Positions 16,419-25,793 of a DNA stretch of 64,000 bases are shown here, piece after piece. The translations under genes and the position numbers were made by a program. Source of the stretch: Robiginitomaculum sp. (GTDB lineage: Bacteria; Pseudomonadota; Alphaproteobacteria; Caulobacterales; Maricaulaceae); assembly GCA_016765135.1 (NCBI GenBank), contig JAESQN010000045.1, forward strand, positions 116,540 to 180,539. The letters run 5' to 3'. A model generated the notes under the pieces. The model saw only the letters and a program-made list of their open reading frames with translations, was not told the origin of the DNA and did not search any database. Numbering within the stretch: position 1 is the first letter of the stretch; each line of letters starts with the position of its first letter.

Positions 16419-18098
16419 ATGGCTAAACAAATAGAAGATTTAGAGAAAAAGGCGGCCCAGTCCACCACTTCGGTTAACTCCATGATCGGGATCAGGCGAG
16501 CCGAACTTCTAAAATCTCTTGGCATTTTGGTCGGCAATGCTGTCAAACAACCCAAGCCTTTGGCCAAAAATTTGGGCGCGTACGGCAAGGAATTGGTCAA
16601 GATTGCCAAAGGCGAGTCTGAACTGGCACCCGAGCGTCGCGACCGCCGTTTCATGGACCCGACCTGGCGCTATAACCGCCTCTATAAGGCAGGCCTGCAA
16701 AACTGGCTGGCAGCCCGCAAAGGCTTTGAGGGCTGGATCAATGACAGTGGTATTGGCGACGCCGACAAAGCCCGCTCCAAATTTGTGCTGGATATTTTGG
16801 CTGATAGTTTCGCCCCGACCAATACACTCCTGGGTAATCCGGCAGCCATGAAGCGGCTCTACGAATCCGGCGGTATGTCCGTGGTCAAAGGTATCAAAAA
16901 TGCTTACGAGGATTTACGCACCAATGGCGGCATGCCGTCCATGGTCGATAAATCCAAATTTGAGGTTGGTAAAAATTTGGCCACATCCAAGGGCAGTGTG
17001 GTGTTTAAAAACGAAATGCTGGAGATCATCCAGTACAAGCCCATGACGGACAAAGTCTACAAAACCCCGCTGGTCATCATCCCGCCGCAGATCAACAAAT
17101 TTTACGCCAATGATTTGTCCGAACATAACAGTGTCATCAAATATTTTGCCTCCCAAGGCTATCAGATGTTTGCCGTCAGTTGGCGCAATCCAAGCCGCCA
17201 GCATTCCCATTGGGGGTTAGAAAATTATGTCCAATCCCTGATCGAGGGCACGGACGTAATTATGAAAATCACCAGAAGCAAAAAGATCAATGTCTCGGGC
17301 GCTTGTTCTGGCGGTGCTACATTGTCATTGTTCCTAAGCGAATTGGCCGCACGTGGCGATACACGGGTCAACTCCTATACATTGATGGTCTGCGTTTTAG
17401 ACCCAAAGAAATCCGACAGCGACATTGGCCTGTTCGCCAGCGAAGCCGGTATTGAAGCGGCGCGAAAAATGTCCCGGCGCAAAGGTATTATGCCCGGCGA
17501 TCAGTTGGCAAAAGTGTTTGCCTGGATGCGGCCCAATGATTTGATCTGGAATTATGTGGTCAATAATTACCTGCTCGGCGAAGACCCGCCCGCATTTGAT
17601 ATTCTATATTGGAACGCGGACACTACCAATTTGCCGGCGCAATTACACTCCGATTATCTGGACATGTTTGCTGACAAACGCTTTGTGCCTGGTAGCGGCG
17701 TTAATTTCATGGACAATGAGATCAATCTCAAAAACGTCAAAGTGGACGGCTTCATGCTAGCCGGCGTCACTGACCATATTACACCGTGGCGGGCCAGCTA
17801 CCGTAATACGCAATTGTTTGGTGGCAAGATAGATTTCGTGCTGGCCAGTTCCGGGCATATTCAATCCTTGCTGACTGCACCGGGCAATCCAAAAGCCAAA
17901 TTTTTTACCAATAAGAAAATTGAAGAAACCTGTGACCAATGGCTGGACGGCGCATCTGAAAACGCTGGCTCCTGGTGGCCCCACTGGGATAGCTGGCTCA
18001 AACAGCGCTCCGGCGAGGTCAAAGCCGCGCCGCGCACCCAAGGCAATAAATCATTCCCGCCGCTGTGCAAAGCGCCCGGCGAATACGTATTCACATAA
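16419..18098 (+). CDS. phaC: Class II-type polyhydroxyalkanoate synthase
   Basis: A 559-aa enzyme that polymerises (R)-3-hydroxyacyl-CoA into polyhydroxyalkanoate on the granule surface. The lipase-like box is GACSGGA with Cys296; Asp452 (TDHITPW) and His480 (SSGHIQS) complete the triad. As I recall, Pseudomonas PhaC1 has the same length and residue numbers. Long segments match class II synthases, for example RPNDLIWNY, PPQINKFY and FEVGKNL, so medium-chain monomers are expected. The numbering supports ATG 16419, preceded by GGGAGAG, over a TTG at 16368. It heads the cluster phaC-phaZ-phaI/F-phaD. Confidence 0.95.
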   Translation: MAKQIEDLEKKAAQSTTSVNSMIGIRRAELLKSLGILVGNAVKQPKPLAKNLGAYGKELVKIAKGESELAPERRDRRFMDPTWRYNRLYKAGLQNWLAARKGFEGWINDSGIGDADKARSKFVLDILADSFAPTNTLLGNPAAMKRLYESGGMSVVKGIKNAYEDLRTNGGMPSMVDKSKFEVGKNLATSKGSVVFKNEMLEIIQYKPMTDKVYKTPLVIIPPQINKFYANDLSEHNSVIKYFASQGYQMFAVSWRNPSRQHSHWGLENYVQSLIEGTDVIMKITRSKKINVSGACSGGATLSLFLSELAARGDTRVNSYTLMVCVLDPKKSDSDIGLFASEAGIEAARKMSRRKGIMPGDQLAKVFAWMRPNDLIWNYVVNNYLLGEDPPAFDILYWNADTTNLPAQLHSDYLDMFADKRFVPGSGVNFMDNEINLKNVKVDGFMLAGVTDHITPWRASYRNTQLFGGKIDFVLASSGHIQSLLTAPGNPKAKFFTNKKIEETCDQWLDGASENAGSWWPHWDSWLKQRSGEVKAAPRTQGNKSFPPLCKAPGEYVFT

Positions 18099-18112
18099 AA
18101 AGAAAGCCTCCA

Positions 18113-19003
18113 ATGCTCAACGCCCCCCATATTCGCTTTACCCAAGTCGGCAATCAAAAGCTGCGCACTGCCGTTTGGAAAGGCACGGACAAAGGCGCAG
18201 GCAAGCGTACCCCGCTCCTGTTTTTCAACGGTATTGGCGCCAATTTAGAAATCGCACAAGCATTTGCCGATAAATTCACCGGCCGCGACATTATCACATT
18301 TGACATGCCAGGCATTGGCGGCTCACCCGACCCGGTGATCCCTTATCGCCCGTGGTGGGCGGCTAAAGCCGCCAAGCAAATATTGCTGGAAAACGGCTAT
18401 AACAAGGTTGACGTGCTCGGCGTAAGCTGGGGCGGCGGCATGGCGCAACAATTCGCATTCCAATATCCGGGCATGACAGATCGTTTGGTGCTGTGCGCCA
18501 CTGCACCGGGCGTCACCATGGTGCCGGGCGACATCCGCGCCATCACCAAAATGGGCTCGCCCAAACGGTATAGAGACCGCGAGTATTTGAAAAAACATTT
18601 CGAGACTTTATACGGCGACGGTGAAGACGGGGCCGGGGAATTTGCCAAAAACATGATAGCCCCGAGCCTTAAAGGTTATTGGTATCAGCTCCTATGTATG
18701 ATCGGTTGGTCAAGCCTGCCGCTCCTGCCGTTCCTCAAAATGCCGACCTTAATCATTGCCGGAGACCGGGATCATATTGTGCCTTTAGCCAATGCGAAAA
18801 TCCTGAAATTTATGATCAAGGATTCCCGCCTGCACGAATTTGAAGACGCCGGGCATTTGTTCTTACTGACCAAGCGCGACGAAAGCGTCCAGATCATTCG
18901 CGATTTCTTTGACGAGCCGGAAGTTGAAATGCCAAACCGTAAAAAACGAAAATTGAAAAAATTAAAAGTCCCGAAAAACCTGCAAAAGAACGTAGCCGCC
19001 TAA
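18113..19003 (+). CDS. phaZ: Intracellular medium-chain PHA depolymerase
   Basis: A 296-aa alpha/beta hydrolase that releases 3-hydroxyacids from intracellular PHA. The core matches Pseudomonas PhaZ: FNGIGANLE near the N-terminus, nucleophile elbow GVSWGGG (Ser105), acid residue in AGDRDHIVPL (Asp220) and His248 in DAGHLFL. From memory the P. putida triad is Ser102-Asp221-His248, nearly the same positions. The ATG at 18113 is 14 bp after phaC. The C-terminus has a basic extra tail (NRKKRKLKKLK). Degradation and synthesis genes in one operon allow cycling of the polymer. Confidence 0.92.
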   Translation: MLNAPHIRFTQVGNQKLRTAVWKGTDKGAGKRTPLLFFNGIGANLEIAQAFADKFTGRDIITFDMPGIGGSPDPVIPYRPWWAAKAAKQILLENGYNKVDVLGVSWGGGMAQQFAFQYPGMTDRLVLCATAPGVTMVPGDIRAITKMGSPKRYRDREYLKKHFETLYGDGEDGAGEFAKNMIAPSLKGYWYQLLCMIGWSSLPLLPFLKMPTLIIAGDRDHIVPLANAKILKFMIKDSRLHEFEDAGHLFLLTKRDESVQIIRDFFDEPEVEMPNRKKRKLKKLKVPKNLQKNVAA

Positions 19004-19021
19004 GAGGCGTGTAAGGAGAAC

Positions 19022-19468
19022 ATGATGAGCGACAATAGAAACAAGTCCCCAAATAAGAATACTGACACGGCCCGTAAAATCTGGCTGGCTGGTATTGGGG
19101 CCTACGGCCGCGCTTTTAGCGAGGTGCAAGAGGGTCTGTCCAAAGCCGGTAAATCCACATCGAAAGTGTTCGATGAGCTTGTGGAAAAAGGCGAAGTGCT
19201 GGAAACCATCGTCACCCATAAAGGCAAAGAAGCTTTTGACAAAGTAAGCGACAAAATGGGCGACGGTTTTGATGTGGATGAACGTATCGCCAAAATGCGC
19301 GAACGTCTCAAGCGCGGCTATGGCAGTGGTGACAATAGTGACAGCAGTGATGTTGAAGCTCGGCTGGGCGCCATCGAAGCCAAATTGGACGAAGTGTTGA
19401 AGCGCTTAAAACCCAAGCCTGCGCCGCGCAAACGAGCCGCACCAAAGAAACCGGCATCCAAAAAATAA
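19022..19468 (+). CDS. PhaI/PhaF-type granule-associated protein
   Basis: A 148-aa phasin of the Pseudomonas PhaF/PhaI family, recognisable by ARKIWLAGIGAYGRAF (~17-32). A helical, amphipathic region follows (~33-80), then a short coiled-coil segment (VEARLGAIEAKLDEVLKRL) and a Lys/Pro/Ala tail (KPKPAPRKRAAPKK). PhaF has a longer histone-like tail and PhaI none, so this is intermediate. It lies 18 bp after phaZ. The likely role is to coat granules and perhaps tether them to the nucleoid. Confidence 0.88.
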   Translation: MMSDNRNKSPNKNTDTARKIWLAGIGAYGRAFSEVQEGLSKAGKSTSKVFDELVEKGEVLETIVTHKGKEAFDKVSDKMGDGFDVDERIAKMRERLKRGYGSGDNSDSSDVEARLGAIEAKLDEVLKRLKPKPAPRKRAAPKKPASKK

Positions 19469-19471
19469 CCA

Positions 19472-20119
19472 GTGGCAGCGCGCTCAAAAACCAAAGAGAA
19501 AATCCTGCGCACGGCGCTGGGCTTGCTCAACAATGAGGGCGAGGTAAATATAAATTCGGTGGACATCGCCGCCGTCATGGGCATCAGCCCCGGTAATTTG
19601 TATTATCATTACAAAGGCAAGGACGCCATCATCGGCGAGCTGTTTGCGGATTTCGAGACCGAGATCAGGCAAGTTCTAGCCGCCCCCGTCACCAAGCCTC
19701 TGGCCCTGGAAGACAACTGGATTTATCTATATATTATCTTTGAGGAAATTTACGATTTCCGGTTTTTCTATCTCAACCTGACATCATTGCTAGAACGCAT
19801 CCCGGAACTAAGGCCAAAGTTTAAACGTCTTTTGTCTTTGATGCAAAATGCCTTTGAACGCTTGTTGGATGGCCTCGAAGCTAGTGGGCATTTGTATTTT
19901 CGCACCGACGAAAAGCATATATTATCCGAACGTCTGACCCAGCACTTCACCTATTGGCTAGCCTATGCGTCACTACGCGGTATTGGTGCAGGAAACCCCA
20001 AAGCCATGATCCACGAAGGCGTGTATGCGGCCCTAACCCAAATCACCCCCCACTGGGGCGCAAGCAGCGAACCATATGCAGAGCTACTAAAAGACTTTCT
20101 GGACGAGCAAGTGGGGTGA
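19472..20119 (+). CDS. phaD: TetR-family regulator, PhaD-like
   Basis: A 215-aa protein with an N-terminal TetR helix-turn-helix (~8-55, with DIAAVMGISPGNLYYHYKGKD) and a C-terminal helical ligand domain. The HTH closely resembles PhaD, which in Pseudomonas binds CoA-related ligands and activates pha genes. A GTG start three bases after the previous stop indicates coupled translation. Its place at the end of phaC-phaZ-phaI/F supports the assignment. Confidence 0.82.
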   Translation: MAARSKTKEKILRTALGLLNNEGEVNINSVDIAAVMGISPGNLYYHYKGKDAIIGELFADFETEIRQVLAAPVTKPLALEDNWIYLYIIFEEIYDFRFFYLNLTSLLERIPELRPKFKRLLSLMQNAFERLLDGLEASGHLYFRTDEKHILSERLTQHFTYWLAYASLRGIGAGNPKAMIHEGVYAALTQITPHWGASSEPYAELLKDFLDEQVG

Positions 20120-20218
20120 GTATTCACCAAGACAGTATTACCCGCCCCCCTCACATAAACACTTGAAGCCCTGCGCTTGCTCGCATAGGTTTGCGGCCTA
20201 ACGAGACAATGGTGATTT

Positions 20219-20755
20219 ATGTTAAAAATACGCTCTAGCTATGATTATGATGATTTGATTATTTCCGGCGAAGAAAGCCTGTTCGGGGACGGGAATGCGC
20301 AATTGCCTTTGCCGCCCATGTTGATGTTTGACCGCATCACCCATATCGCTGACACGGGGGGGAAATTTGATAAAGGCTTGATCACTGCTGAGCTGGATGT
20401 TAATCCTGATCTTTGGTTCTTTGATTGCCATTTCAAAAACGATCCGGTGATGCCGGGTTGTCTTGGACTTGATGCCATGTGGCAATTGGTCGGTTTTTTT
20501 CTCGGCTGGGGCGGTTCGCCCGGTAAGGGCCGGGCGCTTGGGGTTGGCAAGGTGCGCTTTAGCGGTCAGGTGACACCGGATGTCAAATTGGTGAAATATA
20601 CGGTGGACCTCAAACGGGTTATCAGGCGCCGTTTGGTGTTGGGTATTGCTGATGCCACTATGGAGGCGGACGGGGAAGTGATTTATAAGGCCGAAGATTT
20701 ACGGGTTGGTACATTTGTTCCCCCCGAAAATGTAGAAAAGCATGGAGAAAATTGA
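20219..20755 (+). CDS. fabA: 3-hydroxydecanoyl-ACP dehydratase/isomerase
   Basis: A 178-aa hot-dog fold enzyme that dehydrates 3-hydroxydecanoyl-ACP and isomerises the trans-2 to the cis-3 product, the branch point to unsaturated fatty acids. Active-site His71 is in [12 protein letters not shown] and Asp85 in CLGLDAMWQ, equivalent to His70/Asp84 of E. coli. Length is standard. It overlaps fabB by four bases (ATGA). The 100-bp gap after phaD, with its own GGTGA site, leaves open whether it shares the pha promoter. Confidence 0.97.
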   Translation: MLKIRSSYDYDDLIISGEESLFGDGNAQLPLPPMLMFDRITHIADTGGKFDKGLITAELDVNPDLWFFDCHFKNDPVMPGCLGLDAMWQLVGFFLGWGGSPGKGRALGVGKVRFSGQVTPDVKLVKYTVDLKRVIRRRLVLGIADATMEADGEVIYKAEDLRVGTFVPPENVEKHGEN

Positions 20756-21966
20756 TGCGTAGAGTTGTTGTTACGGGCATGGGGATAGTTTCTTGTATCG
20801 GCGATAATTCAGGCGAAGTTTCCGCCAGCCTAAAGGCCGGAAAATCCGGCATTGCCACCGACGAAGACATGGTGGCCAAAGGGTTTCGCTCGCAAATTTC
20901 CGGACGGCCAAAGCTTGACCCTAAAGAACATATCCACAAACGCACTTACCGTTTCATGACCGAAGCGGCCGGGTGGAGTGCGGTCGCCATGCAGCAAGCC
21001 ATTGAAGAGGCAGGCATTGGCGAGGATATAATTTCCCACCCGCGCACTGGTATTATCGCAGGCTCCGGCGGGCCGTCGTCTATGACCATCGTAAAAGCCG
21101 CCGACACCACCCGCGAAAAGGGCGCGCCCAAACGCATTGGGCCATTTGCTGTGCCCAAGGCTATGTCCTCGACCGTGTCGGCGACTTTGGCGACCCACTT
21201 CAAAATCAAAGGTGTCAATTATTCCATCACCTCGGCCTGTACCACAAGCCTGCACTGTATCGGCTCGGCGGTCGAACAAATCCAGTGGGGCAAGCAAGAC
21301 GTGATGTTTGCGGGCGGCGGCGAGGAGTTGGAATGGACAATGTCCAATTTGTTCGACGCCATGGGAGCCATGTCGAGCAAGTATAATGATGCACCCGAAA
21401 CGGCCAGCCGCGCCTTTGACGCCACCCGCGACGGTTTTGTTATAGCGGGCGGGGCCGGAATGCTGGTGCTCGAAGAATACGAACATGCCAAAAAACGCGG
21501 TGCCAATATCATCGCCGAAGTCACAGGCTACGCCGCCACGTCGGACGGTTATGATATGGTCGCACCAAGCGGAGAAGGGGCAGAGCGTGCCATGCGCCTG
21601 GCCCTAAAAGAGGCGGGCCACGATGTCTGCTACATCAACCCCCACGCCACCGCCACACCCGTCGGCGATACGGCGGAATGCGGTGCAATCCACCGGGTAT
21701 TTGGTGAAGACGGCCCAATGGTTTCCGCAACAAAATCCATGACCGGGCACAGCCTAGGCGGTGCAGGCGTCCAGGAAGCCATCTACTCCCTAATCATGAT
21801 GAAAGACGGCTTTGTCGCCCCCAGCATAAACATAACAGAGCTAGACCCGGAAATCCCGAAGATCAACATAGTCACTAAGACCCGTGACCACGATATAAAA
21901 GCTTTCATGAGCAACTCGTTCGGCTTTGGCGGGACGAATGGTTCGGTGATTATGCGGAAAGTTTAG
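20752..21966 (+). CDS. fabB: 3-oxoacyl-ACP synthase I
   Basis: A 404-aa thiolase-fold condensing enzyme that extends cis-3-decenoyl-ACP. Cys163 (TSACTTS), His298 ([11 protein letters not shown]) and His333 (MTGHSLGG) are at the same residue numbers as in E. coli FabB. Translation is coupled to fabA by an ATGA overlap. In many alphaproteobacteria fabI follows; here a repeat-rich spacer and a convergent gene come next. Confidence 0.97.
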   Translation: MMRRVVVTGMGIVSCIGDNSGEVSASLKAGKSGIATDEDMVAKGFRSQISGRPKLDPKEHIHKRTYRFMTEAAGWSAVAMQQAIEEAGIGEDIISHPRTGIIAGSGGPSSMTIVKAADTTREKGAPKRIGPFAVPKAMSSTVSATLATHFKIKGVNYSITSACTTSLHCIGSAVEQIQWGKQDVMFAGGGEELEWTMSNLFDAMGAMSSKYNDAPETASRAFDATRDGFVIAGGAGMLVLEEYEHAKKRGANIIAEVTGYAATSDGYDMVAPSGEGAERAMRLALKEAGHDVCYINPHATATPVGDTAECGAIHRVFGEDGPMVSATKSMTGHSLGGAGVQEAIYSLIMMKDGFVAPSINITELDPEIPKINIVTKTRDHDIKAFMSNSFGFGGTNGSVIMRKV

Positions 21967-22164
21967 GTGTTGATGCTAAACCCCAAACCCGCTCACCTCT
22001 GTGTATACAGGGGGCTATCGCAGGGCTCTCGGTTCAAACACGAAACCCTGCGATGGATACCTGCATCCCCGGCCTGCGCCGGGATGAACGGAGACAGGCA
22101 TGAGCGGTATGGGGGTTGGGCTTTAGGGTTGATTAGGCGGCATGTGGTTTGCACAAATTACCGG
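21967..22164. repeat. Palindrome-rich spacer between fabB and a convergent gene
   Basis: Nested inverted repeats: ATCGCAGGG (22017-22025) with CCCTGCGAT (22046-22054), and a REP-type hairpin CATCCCCGGC/GCCGGGATG (22064-22086). CCGCTCA (from 21989) and TGAGCGG (about 22101-22107) could close an outer stem. No T-run follows, so it is not a standard terminator, although folded RNA here could protect transcript ends from both sides. No gene seen. Confidence 0.5.
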
Positions 22165-23103
22165 TTAATTTTCCTTGTCAAGTTTCCTGGGTTCAAAATC
22201 TGAATAGACCGTTGTATCGGTTGTGCCTATTTTGATTAGCAACAGCTTTACTTGCATTTTTTGCGTAATACGCCCGGTTACTAAAGGGCCGTCTTCCCAT
22301 ACAGGAACAAGGTCGGTGATAATTTCCATTTTTTGCAGTTTGACGCCTGTAGTGATTTTTAAGCTTTCTGTAAAATAAGCACGCGTGCCACTAAACCGCT
22401 TGTGGGTTTTATCAATCATAAGCTCGAGCTTTACCGACTTGATGAATTTTGGCATTCTAGCCTGTACTTTTTTCATCATTTTATGCTCTTTATCAGAGGG
22501 TTTTTTGTCGGAGGCTGATGTCGATATGTTGATATCTCCCAAACCTGCTAAGCCCATGCCTTTTGTTGAAAATGGGACGGAAAACACCCAATCTGTATCG
22601 GTTTCTTTTAGATATTTATACTTATCGGATAGATTAGATGTATTTTCCTTATTAACTTTTCCAGATGAGCCTCCCGCATTGTTTACAGTGAAAATGAGCA
22701 GTTGATCATCTCCTTTATCTTCACCTGTTTTGCGACGATTGAGCATTTCAGTTTCGCGTGCATACAAGGCTTCTTTACGGTCGTCAGAATTTTCGGCTTC
22801 TGTCGGATGGTGCAAGTGATATTGCTGGCTTTCGGGCAAGGCGGGATCATAGCTAAAGATCAAATCTGAACGGATGTCTTCGTCGGTAAGGTCAATTTTT
22901 TTATCTTTCGTCCCTACACTTTCCCGCGAAGCTCCCTTAAAGGCAAAGCGAATATCCGGGTTGTTTTCAAGCCTTGATTTTGCATCCGTTACAGCAGCTT
23001 GCAATGCTAGTTTGGCCTCCGTTTCATTTGCACGCGCAAATGAACTTACCAGCAAGGATATACTCACAATGAACAGTAAGGAAGATATGCGTAACAGTTT
23101 CAT
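22165..23103 (-). CDS. Secreted protein of unknown function
   Basis: A 312-aa protein with a clear signal peptide (MKLLRISSLL... cleaved after FARA, ~26) and no lipobox. The mature part is rich in charged residues and predicted beta/alpha mix, with Lys-rich stretches such as KKPSDKEHKMMKKVQ. I recognise no family. The ATG has GAGGTGA upstream, so it is genuinely expressed. It is divergent from the HerA-like ATPase gene and convergent with fabB. Periplasmic location is inferred. Confidence 0.7.
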   Translation of the reverse strand: MKLLRISSLLFIVSISLLVSSFARANETEAKLALQAAVTDAKSRLENNPDIRFAFKGASRESVGTKDKKIDLTDEDIRSDLIFSYDPALPESQQYHLHHPTEAENSDDRKEALYARETEMLNRRKTGEDKGDDQLLIFTVNNAGGSSGKVNKENTSNLSDKYKYLKETDTDWVFSVPFSTKGMGLAGLGDINISTSASDKKPSDKEHKMMKKVQARMPKFIKSVKLELMIDKTHKRFSGTRAYFTESLKITTGVKLQKMEIITDLVPVWEDGPLVTGRITQKMQVKLLLIKIGTTDTTVYSDFEPRKLDKEN

Positions 23104-23249
23104 GGAATCACCTCTTTTATGAACCTGTATTGAAACGTGTAACTACATTCAAGTAAACTTTTGGAGAACAAATGCGTCTCCTTGAAAGTTGATTTACCAT
23201 ATTGTCCACAATGTTAAAAACGGGTATTAACCAGCCGGGAGAAAAAAAC

Positions 23250-24767
23250 ATGACCACAATATTCATTGGCAAAGACACGGACGGGAAACGGCAGGAACTT
23301 TTATTGCACCGGGCTAATCGGCACGGGCTTGTTGCGGGGGCTACGGGGACGGGGAAGACCGTTACTTTGCAGATTTTGTCGGAAGGGTTCTCAAACGCCG
23401 GGGTTCCTGTGTTTTGTGTGGATGTTAAGGGGGATTTATCGGGAATATCGCAAAGCGGTTCCAAAACCCATAAACTGCATGACAAGCTGATCTCGCGGGC
23501 CGAGAAAATCGGGCTTGAGGATTATAATTATACCGCTTTCCCGACTATGTTTTGGGATTTGTACGGGGAAAACGGCCATAGGGTACGCACCACCATATCG
23601 GAAATGGGGCCGACATTGTTGTCGCGCCTGATGGGCTTGACCAATGTGCAAGAGGGCGTCATGGCCATTGCTTTTGATGTGGCCGAGGATAATGATTGGC
23701 CCTTGCTCGATTTGAAAGATTTAAAATCTACGCTGACCTTTATCGCCGAAAGCCGCAAGGATTTGCTCTATGAATACGGCAATATTTCGTCACAATCGGT
23801 CGGGGCGATTATGCGTAATCTATTGGTATTGGAGCGGGACGGAGCCGATGAGTTTTTCGGAGAACCGGCGCTGAAACTATCCGATATTATGCGCACCGAT
23901 ATGAGCGGCAAGGGTATTGTCAGCGTGCTGGACGCGCAGCAACTCATAAATAATCCGCGACTGTATTCCACATTCTTGCTTTGGCTGCTTTCGGAATTGT
24001 TCGAAGAATTGCCAGAGATCGGCGACCCGGATAAACCTGTCATCGCGTTCTTTTTTGATGAAGCGCATCTCTTGTTTACCGACGCACCCAAAGCTTTGGT
24101 TCGGAAAATTGAACAAGTGGCGCGCCTGATCCGCTCCAAGGGTGTGGGCATATATTTCGTCACCCAAAACCCGACCGATATCCCCGACAGCGTGCTTGGC
24201 CAAATCGGCAACCGTATCCAACATGCCCTGCGCGCCTATACGCCCAACGACTTAAAAGCCATCCGCGCTTCCGCCAATGCCTTTCGCCCCAACCCGGCCT
24301 TTAAAACCGAAGACGTGATTTCGGATCTGGGTGTGGGCGAAGCTCTGGTATCATTACTGGACGCCAAAGGCCGCCCCGGCATTGTCGGGCAAACTCTAAT
24401 CCGCCCGCCAAGCTCACGCCTCGGCCCGGCTACGGACGCTGAGCGCAAAACGGTGATGTCGCGCTCCCCCGTCGGTACCCAGTACGACGAAACCATAGAC
24501 CGCAAATCCGCCTATGAAATGCTCAGCGAAAAACGCAACCAAATCGCGGAAGTCAAAGCCAAAGAGGACGCCAAAGTTGCGGCAGAAAAAGCCCGCACCA
24601 AATCCAAACCAAAACCCAGAAGACGGGGCCGCAAACGTCAATCGGCCCTGGAAGCCGGCACCAAAGCTGCCGTGCGGTCAATCGGTGCAGAAATAGGCCG
24701 CAAACTAGGTGGCCGCACCGGTGCCGCAATCATGCGCGGCATACTCGGGAGCATGATGCGGCGTTAG
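23250..24767 (+). CDS. HerA-like ATPase (DUF853 family)
   Basis: About 505 residues. It has Walker A GATGTGKT (~29-36), a VDVKGDLSG segment, Walker B FFFDEAHLLF, and a C-terminal Lys/Arg-rich tail (KSKPKPRRRGRKRQ) followed by a GRKLGGRTGAAIMRGILG region. It belongs to the FtsK-HerA superfamily group of DUF853 proteins, proposed helicase/translocase-like ATPases with no firm function. I chose ATG 23250 (MTTIFIGKD), with GGGAGA upstream, over a TTG at 23202. No nuclease partner such as NurA adjoins it. Confidence 0.88.
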   Translation: MTTIFIGKDTDGKRQELLLHRANRHGLVAGATGTGKTVTLQILSEGFSNAGVPVFCVDVKGDLSGISQSGSKTHKLHDKLISRAEKIGLEDYNYTAFPTMFWDLYGENGHRVRTTISEMGPTLLSRLMGLTNVQEGVMAIAFDVAEDNDWPLLDLKDLKSTLTFIAESRKDLLYEYGNISSQSVGAIMRNLLVLERDGADEFFGEPALKLSDIMRTDMSGKGIVSVLDAQQLINNPRLYSTFLLWLLSELFEELPEIGDPDKPVIAFFFDEAHLLFTDAPKALVRKIEQVARLIRSKGVGIYFVTQNPTDIPDSVLGQIGNRIQHALRAYTPNDLKAIRASANAFRPNPAFKTEDVISDLGVGEALVSLLDAKGRPGIVGQTLIRPPSSRLGPATDAERKTVMSRSPVGTQYDETIDRKSAYEMLSEKRNQIAEVKAKEDAKVAAEKARTKSKPKPRRRGRKRQSALEAGTKAAVRSIGAEIGRKLGGRTGAAIMRGILGSMMRR

Positions 24768-24801
24768 CACAATATACGTTACTGGCTAAAGCGCTCTAAT
24801 C

Positions 24802-25185
24802 TCAAAGTGCTTTTGCTCGCGCTGTTAATGCCCCCAACAATATAAAAATACCGGAAGCCAGCAGCATAAACCCGCCAATAAAGGGGCCTGTGTATAGAAA
24901 TAAAACACCTGCATTCGATAGAGGGATAAGGCTTAGTAAGCTTAGAAACACGGTCGAGCGGGAACCAGGTTTTACCACCAAAAACATTGCGAGTATGGCC
25001 GTAATTAACCAGGTCATTGTCGGGAAAACCCACAATGGCTCAATGAACATTTTCACGAAAGGGTCAATATCTTCAGCGTTCGCAATTTTTGTGACTTGAG
25101 TAATAGCACTGATGTGAAAGAGCGCGGTAATAACAAGAAGTACGCTTCCTATTCCTGTTAAAGTTTTTGGAAGTTGAATACTCAT
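24802..25185 (-). CDS. Small integral membrane protein of PadR operon
   Basis: A 127-aa protein with four predicted membrane helices (~8-28, 48-70, 77-95, 98-120) and no known motif. The start overlaps the stop of the preceding gene (25182-25185), so it is translated with it. Function unknown; context suggests an envelope role under PadR control. Confidence 0.72.
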   Translation of the reverse strand: MSIQLPKTLTGIGSVLLVITALFHISAITQVTKIANAEDIDPFVKMFIEPLWVFPTMTWLITAILAMFLVVKPGSRSTVFLSLLSLIPLSNAGVLFLYTGPFIGGFMLLASGIFILLGALTARAKAL

Positions 25186-25793
25186 AACGCCCTCCGCTGT
25201 TTGTTGTTGAAAATATTAGACCAAGCCCACAGCCCGATAGCCCCGACCACAGTCAGTGTCAGGATGAACGATTCTTCGCTAATAACAGCCAACGAAAATA
25301 TTGCGGTAGTATTATGCTCTACGAAAAGGGGCTGGCCAAATGTTATAAAAAAGAAATGTGCGGAATTTAAAATAAATGCTAATAATAGGCTCCCCGCAAG
25401 CCCCCGCCATTTCCGCGCAAACAAGAAAAATGCGGCACCAATATATGCAAATGAAGATCCGAATAACAGCATGATTTGCCACACTGTAAAGTCTATTATT
25501 GTAGACGAGGTGGCCTTGCCGGCTAGGTAAACTTTCAAGACCGCCCATATGAATATACATGTCACGACAAACCAGCGCCCCAACGGTTCTAAATTCTCGA
25601 CTGCCAATTTTCGGTGCAATGCAGAGCGCAAGCACCCAATAGAAAAAGTTAAAGCTTCAAAGTCCTTGTCAATATGAGAAAGCTCATTTCCCATAGCCGT
25701 GATCCATTGCTTGTTGTCTTGCGGGATGGTGTATTGAGCTATTCTCATGATTAGATATGCGGCACTGCGAAATGGGTGCTTGTGTGTGGTCAT
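25182..25793 (-). CDS. Integral membrane protein of PadR operon
   Basis: A 203-aa protein. The N-terminal ~65 residues are soluble and include WITAMGNELSHI and FSIGCLRSALHRKL, a motif pair I associate with small membrane proteins encoded beside PadR regulators. About four to five membrane helices follow (~72-200). It overlaps both neighbours by four bases (25790-25793 and 25182-25185). Function unknown. Confidence 0.75.
   Translation of the reverse strand: MTTHKHPFRSAAYLIMRIAQYTIPQDNKQWITAMGNELSHIDKDFEALTFSIGCLRSALHRKLAVENLEPLGRWFVVTCIFIWAVLKVYLAGKATSSTIIDFTVWQIMLLFGSSFAYIGAAFFLFARKWRGLAGSLLLAFILNSAHFFFITFGQPLFVEHNTTAIFSLAVISEESFILTLTVVGAIGLWAWSNIFNNKQRRAL

Noticed and set aside
20830..21486. 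Open frame of 218 codons on the minus strand inside fabB
   Set aside because: FabB is certain by active-site residues, and the antisense frame has His/Arg/Gly-rich composition without any fold signature.
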